Part shown: positions 12,156 to 24,746 of the stretch, one piece after another
Layout of the letters: the number at the start of each line of letters is the position of its first letter
Numbering within the stretch: the first letter of the stretch is position 1
From: Panaeolus papilionaceus
Taxonomy: Eukaryota; Basidiomycota; Agaricomycetes; Agaricales
Assembly: GCA_015501605.1 (NCBI GenBank)
Contig: JADNRZ010000001.1
Span: forward strand, 3,162,001 to 3,226,000
DNA length: 64,000 bases
Direction: 5' to 3'
The notes under the pieces: model-generated
What the model was told of the DNA's origin: nothing
Databases searched by the model: none
The model's input: only the letters and a program-made list of their open reading frames with translations
Made by a program: the position numbers and the translations under genes

Positions 12156-13562
12156 ATGAGCGACTCTACCATTCACGCCATCGCCGGAGCTGCGGGAGGA
12201 ATTGTCGCGATGACCGCGACTTAGTAAGTACATATCTGACGTCTTTTGGTAGACATAGTACCTGACCCGACCCTTGCTCCGAAAGTCCCTTGATCTTCTT
12301 GTCGACTCGTGCTGCTGTTGAGACCAAGAACGAGCAGAAGGTACGTGTCGTTATCTTTGGAAATGTTGAATTGACCCCTAAGGGGTTGTTTTGTAGTCCA
12401 CTTACCAGGCAATCCTTGACATCATCAAGAGGGAGGGTGTTTTCGGGCTCTACAGCGGTTTGGACTCTAGCTTGCTCGGAATTGCTGTTACGAATGGGTA
12501 CGTGTTTAGGTCGTCATTTCATAGAAGACTTGCCGATATCATCACCTGTAGTGTCTACTACTACTTCTATGAACGTTCACGAGAGATCATCCTCCGGAGC
12601 AGACAGGGGAGCAAAGCTTTGAGCACCCTCGAGTCCATGCTAACCGGTCTTATTGCTGGTAATGAGCCCCTTTAATGCCGCACTGTCAACAACGCTCAAT
12701 TCGGTGTACTATGCAGGTTCGGCCACGACTCTCATCAGCAACCCTATCTGGGTCGTTCAGACCTCCCAGGCTGTTCGCACTCTGGGAACTGACGCGTCCC
12801 AAAAGTCAGTCAAGAAGCTCGGTTTTTTCGAGACTGCACAGAACATTATCGCTAAGGATGGCATTGCGTACGTATCTTCCTTGGTTGGGATCCCGGATAT
12901 TAGCTTGGATTGACACACCTGAAACGTTATGCAGTGCCTTCTGGCGTGGAATTGGACCTGCGCTTGTCCTGGTCATCAACCCCATCATTCAATATACCGC
13001 CTTTGAGCAGTTGAAGAACTTCCTGATTGCCAGGAGAACCAGCAAGCTTCGTGCCGCAGGTGGTGCTGCAGCCGCAGTTGCCGTCTTGTCAGATATCGAC
13101 TTCTTCTTCCTTGGTGCCCTTTCAAAACTGAGTACGCATCATTTCACTCCATCCCAATTATTTATGTTGACGAATCTATTTTTGTTCTCGCTTACAGTTG
13201 CCACCAGCATCACTTATCCCTACATGTTTGTGGTTCCTACATTCTGACAGTTACCTTCCATATACTTACGCGATATGTACAGCGTGGTTAAGAGCCGTCT
13301 CCAGGCTGGCTCAGCCAACGCCCTCAAATACAAGTCATCCCTCGATGGCCTTCTCACCATTGCCAAGGAGGAAGGTGTTGAGGGTCTGTACAAGGGTATC
13401 AGCAGCAAGATCGTGCAGAGCGTGTTGACCGCTGCCATTCTATTCGCTGGCCAGCGTCGTATCTTCGAGGCTACCAAGGCTGTAAGTTCACTCATCTAAA
13501 CCGGCTTAGCCTCGAGACTAATACCCTCCTGTTAGGCTGTTCAACCTTTGTTGAAGGCATAG
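12156..13562 (+). CDS. mitochondrial-carrier-family protein, peroxisomal PMP47/ANT1-like
   Basis: Nine exons (12156-12223, 12286-12340, 12397-12497, 12552-12658, 12717-12867, 12935-13131, 13198-13225, 13283-13481, 13536-13562) sum to 933 nt (310 aa), the normal carrier length. The threefold carrier repeat is visible. The first repeat reads TYPLIFLSTRAAV, with EGVFGLYSGL after it. The second reads SNPIWVVQTSQAV with DGIAAFWRGIGPAL. The third reads TYPYIVVKSRLQAG with EGVEGLYKGI. The SNPIWVVQTR-like second signature and overall similarity point to the peroxisomal adenine-nucleotide/PMP47 (SLC25A17-type) subgroup, which imports ATP or cofactors into peroxisomes. A mitochondrial location cannot be excluded from sequence alone. 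The first signature is interrupted by intron 1. Confidence 0.85.
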
Positions 13563-14144
13563 ATTCATATGTAGATCCCCTTATGACGGTGATGAGCTTG
13601 GCTTCACTTAGAAACGCTTTAGCAATAACAACATACACTTAATAATCTGTGTTTCTATGATAACTTATATTCAATGAAAACATAAATGTACTGTCAGGAA
13701 TACTACCTATGTTTGACATCTGTAACAGGAAGGTCCGAAAGTCATTTTGGTCCCGAGCCTCAACATCAATTGTCTGCACCATACGTTGAACTGGGCAATT
13801 TTGAGCTATTCGGGAGGTGGCGTATAACTATTGGCATACCGTATCTGGATGGCTGTAGGGTCATCGCTAGCGCTCGTAGAAGAAAGCCTTCTCTATTTTT
13901 AGCGCTTGGGTCGCCGAATAGTAGGGGAAAGTGTGTTTGTTACACTTCGAGGTAACATATCAAGTTATCAGACTTTCATGCTCCCGAAAAGAAAAAAATG
14001 AATTGATAATAATACAAAGAACATATTTCCATGAGTCTCGTCTGTTCTACATAAAACAGAGCGGAGTGACAACCTGCAAGAAATGCCATGCTAGTGAAGA
14101 GATCATGGAAGATGTTCCCTTTTGCTTGGCTGGGCGTTAGCCGT
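13563..14144. other. intergenic, no gene seen
   Basis: This is the convergent 3' region between the carrier (+) and the M35 protease (-). It holds short random open frames only. Confidence 0.55.
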
Positions 14145-15668
14145 TTAGCGGCATCCGGAGGACTGGTAGACCTGGGTGGTGAAGCACTATTCGTAACATG
14201 CGATGTCAGATTTGAGGGTTAGAGGGCGAGAGTAGTGCACTTACGTTGAAGTTATCAGCGTTCGCGAGCTTGTTGGCGTCTGAGAGAGCCTGGTCGGCAG
14301 AGCAGCCGTAGGTGACGTCGTCAGTTCCACCGACGGCGTGGGTGAGCTAAAACGATGGGAGATTCGAAGCCGTTCAGGCGCTTAATCATTCCTATTTGAT
14401 GTGGCCCTCTTACCTCGTGGAGCGTGGTCCCACCACGAACATTACGGGAAGCGACGGTGGTGCCGCTGCAAAGGCTGCTGGTGGCAACTTCGTTGAAGAA
14501 AATGCTGCAGAAGTAGATCTAGAGCGGGAATGACCGTTAGAGTGAATCATATATACAACTTCTGAGCATGGACATACGTTGGTGGAAGAGATGAGGGTGT
14601 ATGCAATGACACCATTGCTGCAGGCACCATAGGTATCAGTGCAGCTGAGGCTGTATCAATCAAACATGGTGAATATCACAGCCAGAGTGCTTCGAATGAA
14701 AGGCGGTAACCCACGTTCGGCTTGACGAGTTCTCGTTGGCAACAGCGTTCAAGATGCCGGTGACACGGGAGACAGTGTTGGATCCGAAGTAACCCCTGTA
14801 GACAGAGTCGCCGGAGCCACGGCTGCTGATCCAGCTGGTTCCAGAGCGAGCGAGGGTCTTAGCCTCAGAGTAGCTGGGCGTTTAATGAGCACATAATACC
14901 CTCAATACTAATGAAACGGTACTAACGAAGCGTCGATGAAGCTCTTGCGAGACGAGTTGCTGCAGACGCTGGTGGCGCGGCTCTCGAGGGCCTTGAGCTC
15001 GCGCTTGGAGAGGTCACCGGTGATCTCGACCTCGACGGGGTGCGACTCGACTTGGACCTTGGCGTAGCTGGTGGGCTCAACGGTCTTTGCTGAGTGCTCG
15101 GTGTCTTTGATGAGGAAATCGGTCTTGGGAGCAAAAGTGAATTTGCCCTCGCCGAGGGAGGAGAAGTCGTAGAGGGAGGAGACTAACGTGTAACGTGATA
15201 AATGAGATGGGGTTCATTACTCATATGCAAAAGAATGATACTTACTATCGTGAGAGACGGTGATACTCTCACCAGCGGGGATAATGGTGTAGGCAGAGTC
15301 ATCGGCATCAGTCAAGGAGACGGAGAGCTAGATCCGGGGGATCAGCGAAACTCGATTGGCATTCGGGGTCTCTTAGATTTGAAAGGGCTGTTACTTACGC
15401 GAATTCCAGTGAATGGGACTGAAGCGCCGTCCTTGGTGACCTCGAATGACTTGGTGGGGAGCTTCTCATCGAGGATGGTACCGTACTTGAGGATCTTGAC
15501 TGTCTCTGAGCCAGTGTTGGTTACGGTGGCGGTGAACTTGAGGGCATCGAGGGAAGTGGTGGGGGCCGAGGGGGTGACTGCGACCTTGATGGTGTCTGCT
15601 CTCCTGAGAGGGGTCGCCAATGCAGAGGCGGCGAGAACGAGGCTGACGAGAGCGGACTTAATGAACAT
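14145..15668 (-). CDS. secreted M35-family metalloprotease (deuterolysin / peptidyl-Lys metalloendopeptidase type)
   Basis: The gene has at least seven exons. The first, near 15668-15398, encodes a signal peptide (MFIKSALVSLVLAASALA) followed by a beta-rich propeptide. The propeptide ends in a SKRELKALESR segment that could be the maturation site. The mature part has regularly spaced cysteines and the zinc motif HELTH, which is split by an intron after HE. Next comes GGTDDVTYG, fitting the GTXDXXYG aspzincin motif that supplies the third ligand. The last short exon (14186-14145) encodes CFTTQVYQSSGCR. Together these fit an extracellular zinc endopeptidase for protein nutrition. Whether the specificity is Lys-directed, as in Grifola and Armillaria enzymes, cannot be told from sequence. 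A TATA-like CATAAATAG lies about 70 bp upstream of the start. Confidence 0.85.
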
Positions 15669-15733
15669 GGCTGAGGATGTAGACGGTACTGTTAGGCTCG
15701 AAGAGTCTGGGGATTCGAGCGATTCGATTCGAG

Positions 15734-15742
15734 CTATTTATG
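15734..15742 (-). promoter_or_regulatory. TATA-like element of the M35 protease gene
   Basis: CATAAATAG on the minus strand lies 66-74 bp upstream of the start codon at 15668. This is a typical distance for a TATA box plus a short 5' leader. Confidence 0.45.
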
Positions 15743-16893
15743 CGTTTTGGCATCTCTGTCCAGGTGCAGAAGTCGTCCTTTCGATTATCTCATAATCAAA
15801 GGTAATTCCATATGCAGTCCCGGAAGAGCTTTCTGACAGTGTTCGAATGCTCATGGCCATGGTTTAAAGAACATTTGTGACACGAGGGCAAAGATATGAA
15901 AGTGTTCATGTGCAGCATAATCACGTCGAACTGTTGCCGTGCAGGTTAGAATGCATAAGATCTGGGGGTTTAGATGCAAAGCAATTAGTGTCGTCTGTCC
16001 ATGAAATCAACCGGAACAGCGTCGAAAAATGTATCGAGGGGGACTTTAAACGGAAAAAGCTGTGTACATCTGCAAAAAATTAGCAATTCAAGGATTAGCA
16101 GGTGATGGCGTCCAGCTCACAATGAGTTAATGACCTACCTGTACTCTCGGTGTGTCGGATGATTTGGAGCATATACAGCATGGCGATTGAATAGTATCTA
16201 TGATAGAAGCATATTGATACAATACATATACATCTCGGCTTCGATGCGTGATCAAAGTTGTGCCGTTCGAAGGGACAGAAAATGACACTTGACTGCACCA
16301 TGCGTCAATCTAAAAATAGGACTGATAAGTGGTGCTAGTGGGAGGTGGAGTAAAGTTCTTCTAACCTTCATATGGGTCGAAAACACCTGGTCGTTATGCT
16401 GTCATAAAACAATAGTTTGGCTGGTGCGGTGAGTACTTGCTTGCTTTCGATAAATTTATAACATCGGAGCACCTACTATCCTACATTTAGGACACCACCA
16501 GCTAAACATAAAACAGGTCCTACTGACTTGATATTTAAAACTGAGGGTGGTTAGCGTGATCTGACCGTCTACGCTTCGGCATTTTTGGTTGTACTAGGTC
16601 ATACTGTACGAGTGCCCGTCGAGTCTACCCAACCCAATCTATACATAGGCAAGCACGAAAAGCAGCAAGCGAGTTTGGCGTAGCTTATCTGATAAGATTA
16701 CATTTAAATGCGCGGGAAAAGCCGACATTATGTGATGCTGTGTTCGACGCGCTTAACCGTTTTCGTGGAATAGTGGCGGACGACCTATGATGAACAACAT
16801 TCCACGACTCTATCTCCGACCACTCTGTGCTACTCCTAGATTCAATATCTATGCATTAAGGCTATAATAAAGCCAGTTTATGCAAAGGACCAA
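15743..16893. other. divergent intergenic region, no gene seen
   Basis: About 1.15 kb lies between the M35 protease (-) and the methionine aminopeptidase (+). The open frames are short and unrelated to known motifs. The stretch presumably contains both promoters. Confidence 0.5.
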
Positions 16894-18323
16894 ATGCTTC
16901 GACTGACCCGTTGGTCTTTCGGTTTGAGATCAAACCTTGGCTCAGGCCCGGGACGGATAATTTCGAAGGGCCTCAGGGTTCGTCGTTATGCTACTGTGAA
17001 TGGCGAGGAAGAATCATATGAGGACTTTGGACAATACTCCATAATATTACCCGAAGAACCTTTCCAATTTGGAGTATCCCATATCAAGCCCAGGACGGCA
17101 CCGCACAACATTGTGAAGCCTGACTATGTGCTTCAACCTCATCCCTCGCAGCACAATATTACCATTAGGTCACCGGGGAAAATCAAGTTAAATGGCGAGG
17201 AAGAAATGAGGATTCGTAAGGCTGCCAAACTTGCCAAGAAGGTTCGCGAGTTTGCTGGTTCATTGGTGCAAGTATGTAGCTTTTCAAAGAACCCAAGAAC
17301 CACACGCGTTTCTAATGTTTGTCTCGACAGGTCGGAGTTACTACCAACGAGATAGACAGAAAGATACACGATTTCATCATCAGACATCAAGCTTATCCTT
17401 CTCCTCTCCTTTATTCTGGCTTCCCTAGGTCGTGTTGCACGAGGTGTGTTCGTCTGCTTCGGTCAATCGCTTTGTCCTTGCTCACTTTATCTACTCCACT
17501 TAGCATAAACAATATCATTGCTCATGGGATCCCTGACGAGTGAGCGCCGAGCTTTTCAAGGCAATGTGTGGCTATTTATATCTCTCCAGCCGACCTCTAG
17601 AAGACGGAGATATTGTTAACATTGATGTAACGGTGTATTTTGACGGTTTTCACGGCGATACCTCCCAAACATTTCTTGTTGGAAATGTGGTATGTGGGCA
17701 GTCTGACTTCTTTTGATCATGTGAATTAAGTCTGGCATTAGGATGAGCCTGGTAGGGAGCTCGTAGAGATAACGAATATGGCTCTGGAGCAGGCCATATC
17801 GATCTGCCAACCAGGACGACCATTCAAGGATATCGCACAAGCCATACAGGATCTCATCGGGAATAAAAACTACTCGGTTTCGCCTCAATTCACAGGTCAT
17901 GGTATTGGCAAAGTGTTCCACTCGCCACCATGGATTCTTCATCATCGTGAGCTCCGACCCAATTGTGAATCACCTTGGATTTTATTTTTGAACACCCCAT
18001 CTGCACAGCCAACGACGAACCTGGTGTAATGCAGCCTGGTCATTCATTTACGATTGAGGTTCGTGACCATATCCTTCATAACGGTGATAGAAGTAGCTGA
18101 TTGCTTGATCTCGATTTGCAGCCTGCCATTATCCAAGGAACTAACCCGAGAGGTTGGATATTTCCCGACGGTTGGACAGCTTCAACTGAAGTAACTTATA
18201 AAGCTTTCACTCAACATTATGCGATTAACATTTTCTTTCTTATCGCAGAATTGCGCACGCAGTGCACAGGCGGAGCACATGGTTCTTATCACAGAAAATG
18301 GTGCAGAAGTGCTGACAAAGTGA
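16894..18323 (+). CDS. methionine aminopeptidase type I, mitochondrial form
   Basis: This enzyme removes the initiator methionine. The first 33 residues are rich in Arg, Ser and hydrophobics and lack acids ([14 protein letters not shown]..., then RVRRYA), a strong mitochondrial presequence. The MetAP fold follows: [14 protein letters not shown], the [11 protein letters not shown] substrate-site region completed across two introns, and the metal ligands in [15 protein letters not shown] (two Asp). After these come [17 protein letters not shown] (His), the spliced GHSFTIEPAI (Glu) and [17 protein letters not shown] (Glu), which ends the protein. About seven introns of normal size are present. 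The stop lies 200 bp from the convergent NUP188 stop. The type I (MAP1D-like) rather than type II assignment rests on these motifs and on the lack of the type II insertion. Confidence 0.88.
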
Positions 18324-18522
18324 ACACCATATAATCTTAGTTTACCTTTGGATTGAGTGTAAGGGAGATGGTTGGTAATATTTATTACATCGATAATCAC
18401 ATCCTGGAATACTATATCATGTTTGTCAAATTGCAAAATCAAGTAGAGACAAGATGGAAGGAGAAAGAAATAGAGAGCAAAGTCAAAGGAAAATGAGAGA
18501 GAGGGAAAGTGAGAAAAACAGG

Positions 18523-21500
18523 TCATGAGGTTGTCCCAACACGTTCGTGCAGGAAATTCAACAGAATCTGCGTAAGATCTACCGATTCTTTTCCGATTAC
18601 TGCATTACTTGAAGCGAGAACAGGTTTTGACTTTGTCAGTAGGGACTGAAGGTCACCTGACATTTCCCCTGTCATTCCACGGCGAAGCCGTTCCGCCATC
18701 GTCATTGAGGAACGAGGGGCGCGCCGCTCCTTAGTGGTGTCAGCTCGGGAGATATCCATTGCCTGAGAGTCGTCGGCATCGGGATCAGGTGCTACGTTCT
18801 CGAAATCGGGCTTCGAAAACCACATAGCCAATTGGGTGACAGAGTACAGCAAGATTTCTTCCAAATTGCGGCGGGCGATTTTAACTCCTTGTTTGACGTC
18901 AACTTCCGTTGTGTCCACAAGTGTTTGTCCGGCAGGTTTTTGGACCAGATGGCGGAGAATATCGAGGGTTCTATTACCCAGCTCCAATAAAGTTCCTAGC
19001 GACGCAGGTTCACCTAGAACAACCTTGGAATTCTGAAGGAGAAGCGTAAGAATATGTTCGTGAGCAGAACGTAGAAATACGCACAGGAGCTATCAAGGCT
19101 TGATTTAGAGGCCAATCTTCGGCACTGGTCAGGAGCACTGTATCAGCCCGACTGATAGTAACCAGAGTTCCAAAAATATTCGCAGACAATTTGAAGAGGC
19201 GATGGATGAGGTGCGTAACATATGGTCGCTTCATCGGATCTGTCTGCGACTGTGCTTTCTCCATTTTCACCCGTTCTTCTTGCGTGACGGGTTCGTATAG
19301 AGTAGCTAGATGGTTAGGATGGGTAATAGCGTAGTTGATTTGTTGAATTAGTTGCAACGCATGTGAGGTAAACACACGAAGCACTTTATCCACCACAGCA
19401 TTTGGCCGGGCTGCTGCGGGAACGCTAGAGGAAATGGCGTAAAACAAACTGACAACTTGATCAATTTCTTCAAGGAGCGGAATAGTGATCGGATCCCCAA
19501 TCGTCCAGGATAGAGCACGCGATACCTGGTCCCCGTACAGCTGAACGAAACCGCATGCCTCTGCGTCAAAGTAATGGTTCTGTCGGCCCAATGCGTTGAT
19601 GACTGTGGCGACTATTGAAACCATGGAGCAATAAGCAAGGTGCGCTGGACTCCTTTGCCCTGGAAGCTCTGGAAGACCAATGTCAATCAAACCCGAGCTG
19701 ATAGCAGAGCTGATGAAGTTATTGCTGTAAGCTGCAAGAATGCCTTCCCCTGCAAATCGCTCGGCCGCCAGAGGGTTACTGGCCAGAGCCATATGGAAAC
19801 GGAAGATGTGGGGTGCATAGAGGGGTTGCTTGCGAGAGAGAAGCAAAGGGAGATCTGATAGACCAACCAAGTCGATATGGACGAATAATTCCAGACTACC
19901 CCTGATAACATCTGTCTCCTGGCAGCGAGATAGCCAATAGGACGACGACGCATCAATGTCAGGACTTGTGCACTGCTCAAAGACGGCAACAAGGAGTTCC
20001 ATATCTCTATCAAGGTCGAGATCGACGCGAGTCCTGGCAGTCAAAAATACGACCCTCAGCGCATCGATGACAAAGCTAAGAACGACTTCAACCGTTTGGC
20101 CGATGGCTAGGCGCTGTTCCGCGTTCAACAACTTGGGGTGGAGGAGCAAACTGCGACTTTGCCTGACACAGAAGAAAATGATTTGGAGGAGTACGCGATG
20201 GAAAGGAGCGGGTAATGGGGAGATGAAGGATCGCGCGGGAGACTGAGACTCGTTGGTGATGATACCCCGCAGATTTCGCACAATCTCAAGGAAAGGATCA
20301 AGTTGGTTCTTTTTGTCAGATGACGAGAACCATGCCACTTCGAGTAAAGCCAGGACCGTCGACAGTCTGGTCCCATGAATACTGGCCATCATATCTCCTT
20401 GTCTGGTTTCCTGCGAGATGTCGTCCGAGATGGAAGAGGCAATAGCAAGGAGCGTTGGGCGAACTGTGACATCCGTACGCAGGTATGGAATGACCTGTCT
20501 CAGTAACGCCTCCCAAGCCTCGAGCAACACCGTTTCTGATTGTGCCAGGGATATATTGAGGTTGATGGAAAAGAGGAGCTTTTCCAGTTGCTCCATCGGG
20601 TCCTCCATCTGGTTCACGGACATTGTGTATGCTTGAAGCCGTATTCTTAGCAGAGGTACAGAGAAACCAAAGTTGTCGCCATATTCGCGATGTTGAACAG
20701 GATCCTGCATAGCCAGCTGTTGTAGCTCCAGCCCAGGGAACTGTGACTGCTGCATCTCGGTGAAGGCGTCGTAGAGATGCGGGGCATAAGAACTGGGTGC
20801 TGCCTCCGCCAAAAGATCTGTGAGCTGCTCTGCAGATCGAAGGGTCCGCTCCAGTTTATTATAGCTCTCTGGCTTCTTGAGAGGAACCTCGGTACTGTGT
20901 AGCTGTAGATATAACCCAATGTCCCGAGTCAATATCCGGATGGCATGTGACTTGACCGAGTTACGATACGAGTGCATTTGTACCGCTTCGTGCAGGTTAG
21001 AATGACGGGCACCCTCGTTGTAGGTGAAGTCGGTGGTATCGTAGGTGGGGACAGGCCCAACTTCACTGGTTGCAACCCCCACAATCTGTTCCCAGAACTC
21101 GGAATCGCTCTGCAAGGGCTCCAAAACAGCTTTATGCTCCAGTGCGTGCTGCCAGACCGTGTCCAAGAAGCGGAAAACGCAGGAGAGGAGAAGCGGATTG
21201 GCATCCCACAATCCTTTCCAGGTGACAAGAACGTCGCGTGCCGCGTTCAAGGCACTGACTATGCGAGGTGCTTCGTCTGGCTTCCTCCTGTTCATCTTAT
21301 CCTCTCGAGTTTGCTCAGGTGACCTCGACTTGCCCGTGACGAACAGCGTTGCGAGTGCTGGCTCCTTGTCCACGGATAATGAGACAAAGTCCCAAATTGA
21401 CTTGCGAAGGGATAGGTCTTCGTATGGGTCTTGAACAAGACGGACAAAGGAGGTGACGGTGGCCTCGGGGTTGGAAAGATGACCTATAATGGTGGGTGGT

Positions 21501-24500
21501 GAAGGTTGGCAGTTTGCGAGCGACTGACATAACGCCGTGAGTGTCAGCAGAGCCTCAATGGGCACAGACTCGCCAAGGTCTTTATCCCGAACATAACTCG
21601 CTATGATATCAATAGGATCACGCTTGAAATATGTCTTGTCTTGTGTAGGAGCACCTCCAGAAATGCGGGCACAAAACGCCTGTTCAAGAAGACACGGCTT
21701 AGCGGCCATGTCTGTCTTTCCTTTGTAAGTTAGGACAAGACGAGAAAGATGGAGGATGGACCGAAGGAGATAGAGCAATCGTCTCGAATCACCATAGTTG
21801 CTTTGGGCGTAAAGGGCGTGAAGGATCTGTCCAGCTGAGCTGAGCGACGACATCATGGGATTGATGGTGGAGGTGGTAGCTTTGAAAAGTAGAACATCCA
21901 CAATTGTTTTGCTCAGAAGTGCGAATGGTCCATTCTCAATTGTGGGTGGAAAGTTTTCGAGGACCCGGATATACAGCGATAGGATTCTTGCCCCAATATC
22001 GAATCGATCCCCAACCTGGTTGTACTTCCAGCTGAGGTGCTCCACCCAGATTTCTGTGTGCACAAATTTAGCTGCACGTAGAAGAACTTCTTCCTTGAGT
22101 TGCTGCAGTTTGGCGTTATCGGGGACGACAGAAAGAGTCGCTTCCTTGAATAGCTGCTCGACGAGGCGTAGGAGGGTAAGAGTCATCGTGTACTGGCCAG
22201 TAGCGCGTTCAGCAGCGAGTGCAGCAGAAGCAAAGCCCGGTGAGCGATCTGAGCCAAAGAGCGTTGTTGTAGACCGGATGTAAAGCCACACACGATTTGA
22301 GTAGGGGTGGATACCTAGCAGAGCAGTAAGCACGCTCATGGCGGAAGTGATGAGCTTCATCTTGGAGGGTGACCTGGATCGGATATTTGACCGTGAAAGA
22401 GCTTCCTCGAGGATCATCGTCGTGAGCTGCACAAGATCAGGAGGCTCTGTTTCTGCTGTAGTATGGCAGATGACAGGCTCTCCTGCCTCCAACGACTGGA
22501 TGAGGAGGTTTGCTATCGTAGGGTTGTCCTGGATTACACTTCGAATGAGATCCAATGTGTCGGTCACTACATCCTCGTCCTCCCCTTCCACATCTATTCC
22601 AATGTCCTGCATGTTCAACCGCACGACAGTAGACGCAGTACGTTTGGCAAACGACACATCTCTGTACTTCCCTCCTGCTCCAAAGTCCATTCGCTTGCGA
22701 TTGACATAATCCGTCAGAATTTCAAGGAGCAGCTTCCACCCCGAATTCTGGTATTGCCACGCGACAACGACGTTCTCTCCTCCATCACCACTGAGCAATC
22801 TTCCAACAGACCGTGCGGGTAGGATGGTTCCGCCAGGCAGTTGTATAGGTTTCAAGTTAATATATGTCAAGCCCGGGCTTGTCGACGTTCCAAACCTCTC
22901 TGCCTGTCGTTCATAAAGTGCGTGAGGCCCTGTGCAAGCCCCAGAGGGAATCACTTGCGAGAAACTCGACAGCTCGTGCAAGTAATGATAAACATATGTA
23001 TCGCAACCAAGACGCCCTGCAGAGATGTTATCCTCGTCCAAAAAGTGCTGGGCGTATAAAGGGTCTGTATCAAGGAATCCAGCGCCAGTCATCGCTCGGA
23101 GAAGTCGTAGGAGAGGTCGGACTTGGATAGGGAACCGCGACCTTGCAACATCAAAGATGGCTTTTCTTGCTATGCCGTGTTGCCAGTCAAGGCTCCAGAA
23201 CTGTGAGCAGATCCCCGTCACTGAGGGGCTCTCGCTGCGCCCAAATAACGAGACCCATATTTCGACCAATCCCTCGAAGTCAGGTATCATTTCAACAGGT
23301 ATGAGCTCAACAAGGCCGATGATCAGACCTGTAATAGTTACACGTCAGTAGAAGCTCAAGATGTCATGTACCGTTTGCTGACCTTTTAGCACAGAACGAT
23401 ATGCTACCGAATTTGAATTTGTCACACTTGACCCCAGTTTCCACGCCAAAATGGTAACGAAAAGAGGTGAGGCAGTGAGGAGACTTTGAATCAAAGGCAG
23501 AAGGCCAACATCTGGCTCGAGGCAGGTTTTCACCATTTGAACATGGACAGGTTCGCGATCCTGGCTGTAACCTCTTGGTGAGGGTGGTGAAATGTAGTCG
23601 AAAAAAGATTGGTAGGAAGCGGGAATTTCGGAAGTTTGGGCGGCCTTTGCAGCAAAGCGGGACAGCACATAAGTCCAAGCGAGATACATGCATGAGTACT
23701 GACTGCCAGTATGGGAGGTGATGAGGTCGTGAAGGCGTTTGAGTGTTTCTGGTTGGGAATAGTAGACGTCGACTTTGGTCGGCGTGTCGGACAGCTCAAT
23801 GGTGTTTGATTCTCCAAGGGCTTCCAACTCCAGAACTTCGACTGCTATCAGAATCCAAGTAGCAGCACAATCCTGCTGCAACTGACGACTGCCCTCATCT
23901 AGGATCAACGTATTGTTGGCTTGTGCAGAACCGAGACCTGTTCTGTATGCCGTCTCAAAGATAGACTCTACAAGAGGGCCAGTACATGACACGAAAGACC
24001 ACATTGTCCAAAAGAGCACCTCCAACAGATGCAGTTGTTCCTTGAGGTTTCGTTTCGCCCATGCCGTAGCGCCTTTCGGGTCCTGGCTATATTGTTCCGG
24101 CAACTTCTCCTTCGTCTTCCGGACGTACTCGTCGATTATGCTTTGCGCGAATTTGGGACCGTCGGGTATGATTTGTGGTAGAAGCTCCGAGGCAGTTTCG
24201 TACAAAATTTCCCCGTCGTCTGAATTGGCTCTGAACAGCGGGATGAGAAGGCATACGCTGCTCAGTCGTTCGTGATGATAGAAGGGTTCGATTTGCGTCA
24301 AGAGTTCTTCGATGACGTTGGGTTTTGAATCGGTTTCAGAAAGCGATGGAAGTCCCTGGTTGTAAAAGAATGACCGTAGAAGGATAAGGGCTTGGACCTG
24401 GTCGATTTGGAATTTGGAGCTGATGGCGAAAACGAAGTCTTTGTCTGCATCCTCGACACGCATAACAAACCCGTCTGGAAGGGTAGCAGAACCTGATTCA

Positions 24501-24746
24501 ATCTTCTTCTTCGACGCGTCTGATGGGGTGCCGAATGGGTTGGACACATTTCTGAGTTGTTCTATAAGCGGTGTGAGCCATCCCTTGTAGGTAGCAGGAT
24601 TGAAGCCATCTTGTGGGTGAGTTAAATGGTATTGGAGTTGGGAGTATGTCCTAGAGAGAGAATTTAGTTTGATAGTAAGAACCAACACAAATCATAGTGC
24701 CGCACAGATCAATTAGGTCTGATCTCTTTGAAGACTCGCCAGACAT
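18523..24746 (-). CDS. NUP188: nucleoporin Nup188-like, inner-ring scaffold
   Basis: Four exons (24746-24706, 24650-23383, 23328-19085, 19032-18523) sum to 6063 nt (2020 aa). The first exon encodes only MSGESSKRSDLID and is completed by a 55-nt intron. The protein is almost entirely helical, as expected of the Nup188/Nup192 alpha-solenoid. The N-terminal FAISSKFQIDQVQALILLRSF region and a beta-rich insert at about residues 590-645 (LPGGTILPARSVGRLLSG, then VVVAWQYQNSGWKLLLEIL) fit the SH3-like insertion known in fungal Nup188. I therefore chose Nup188 over Nup192. It would sit in the nuclear pore inner ring, binding Nic96. It is somewhat longer than the Chaetomium protein. The third exon of 4244 nt has no intron, which is unusual beside its intron-dense neighbours. 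Confidence 0.8.
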
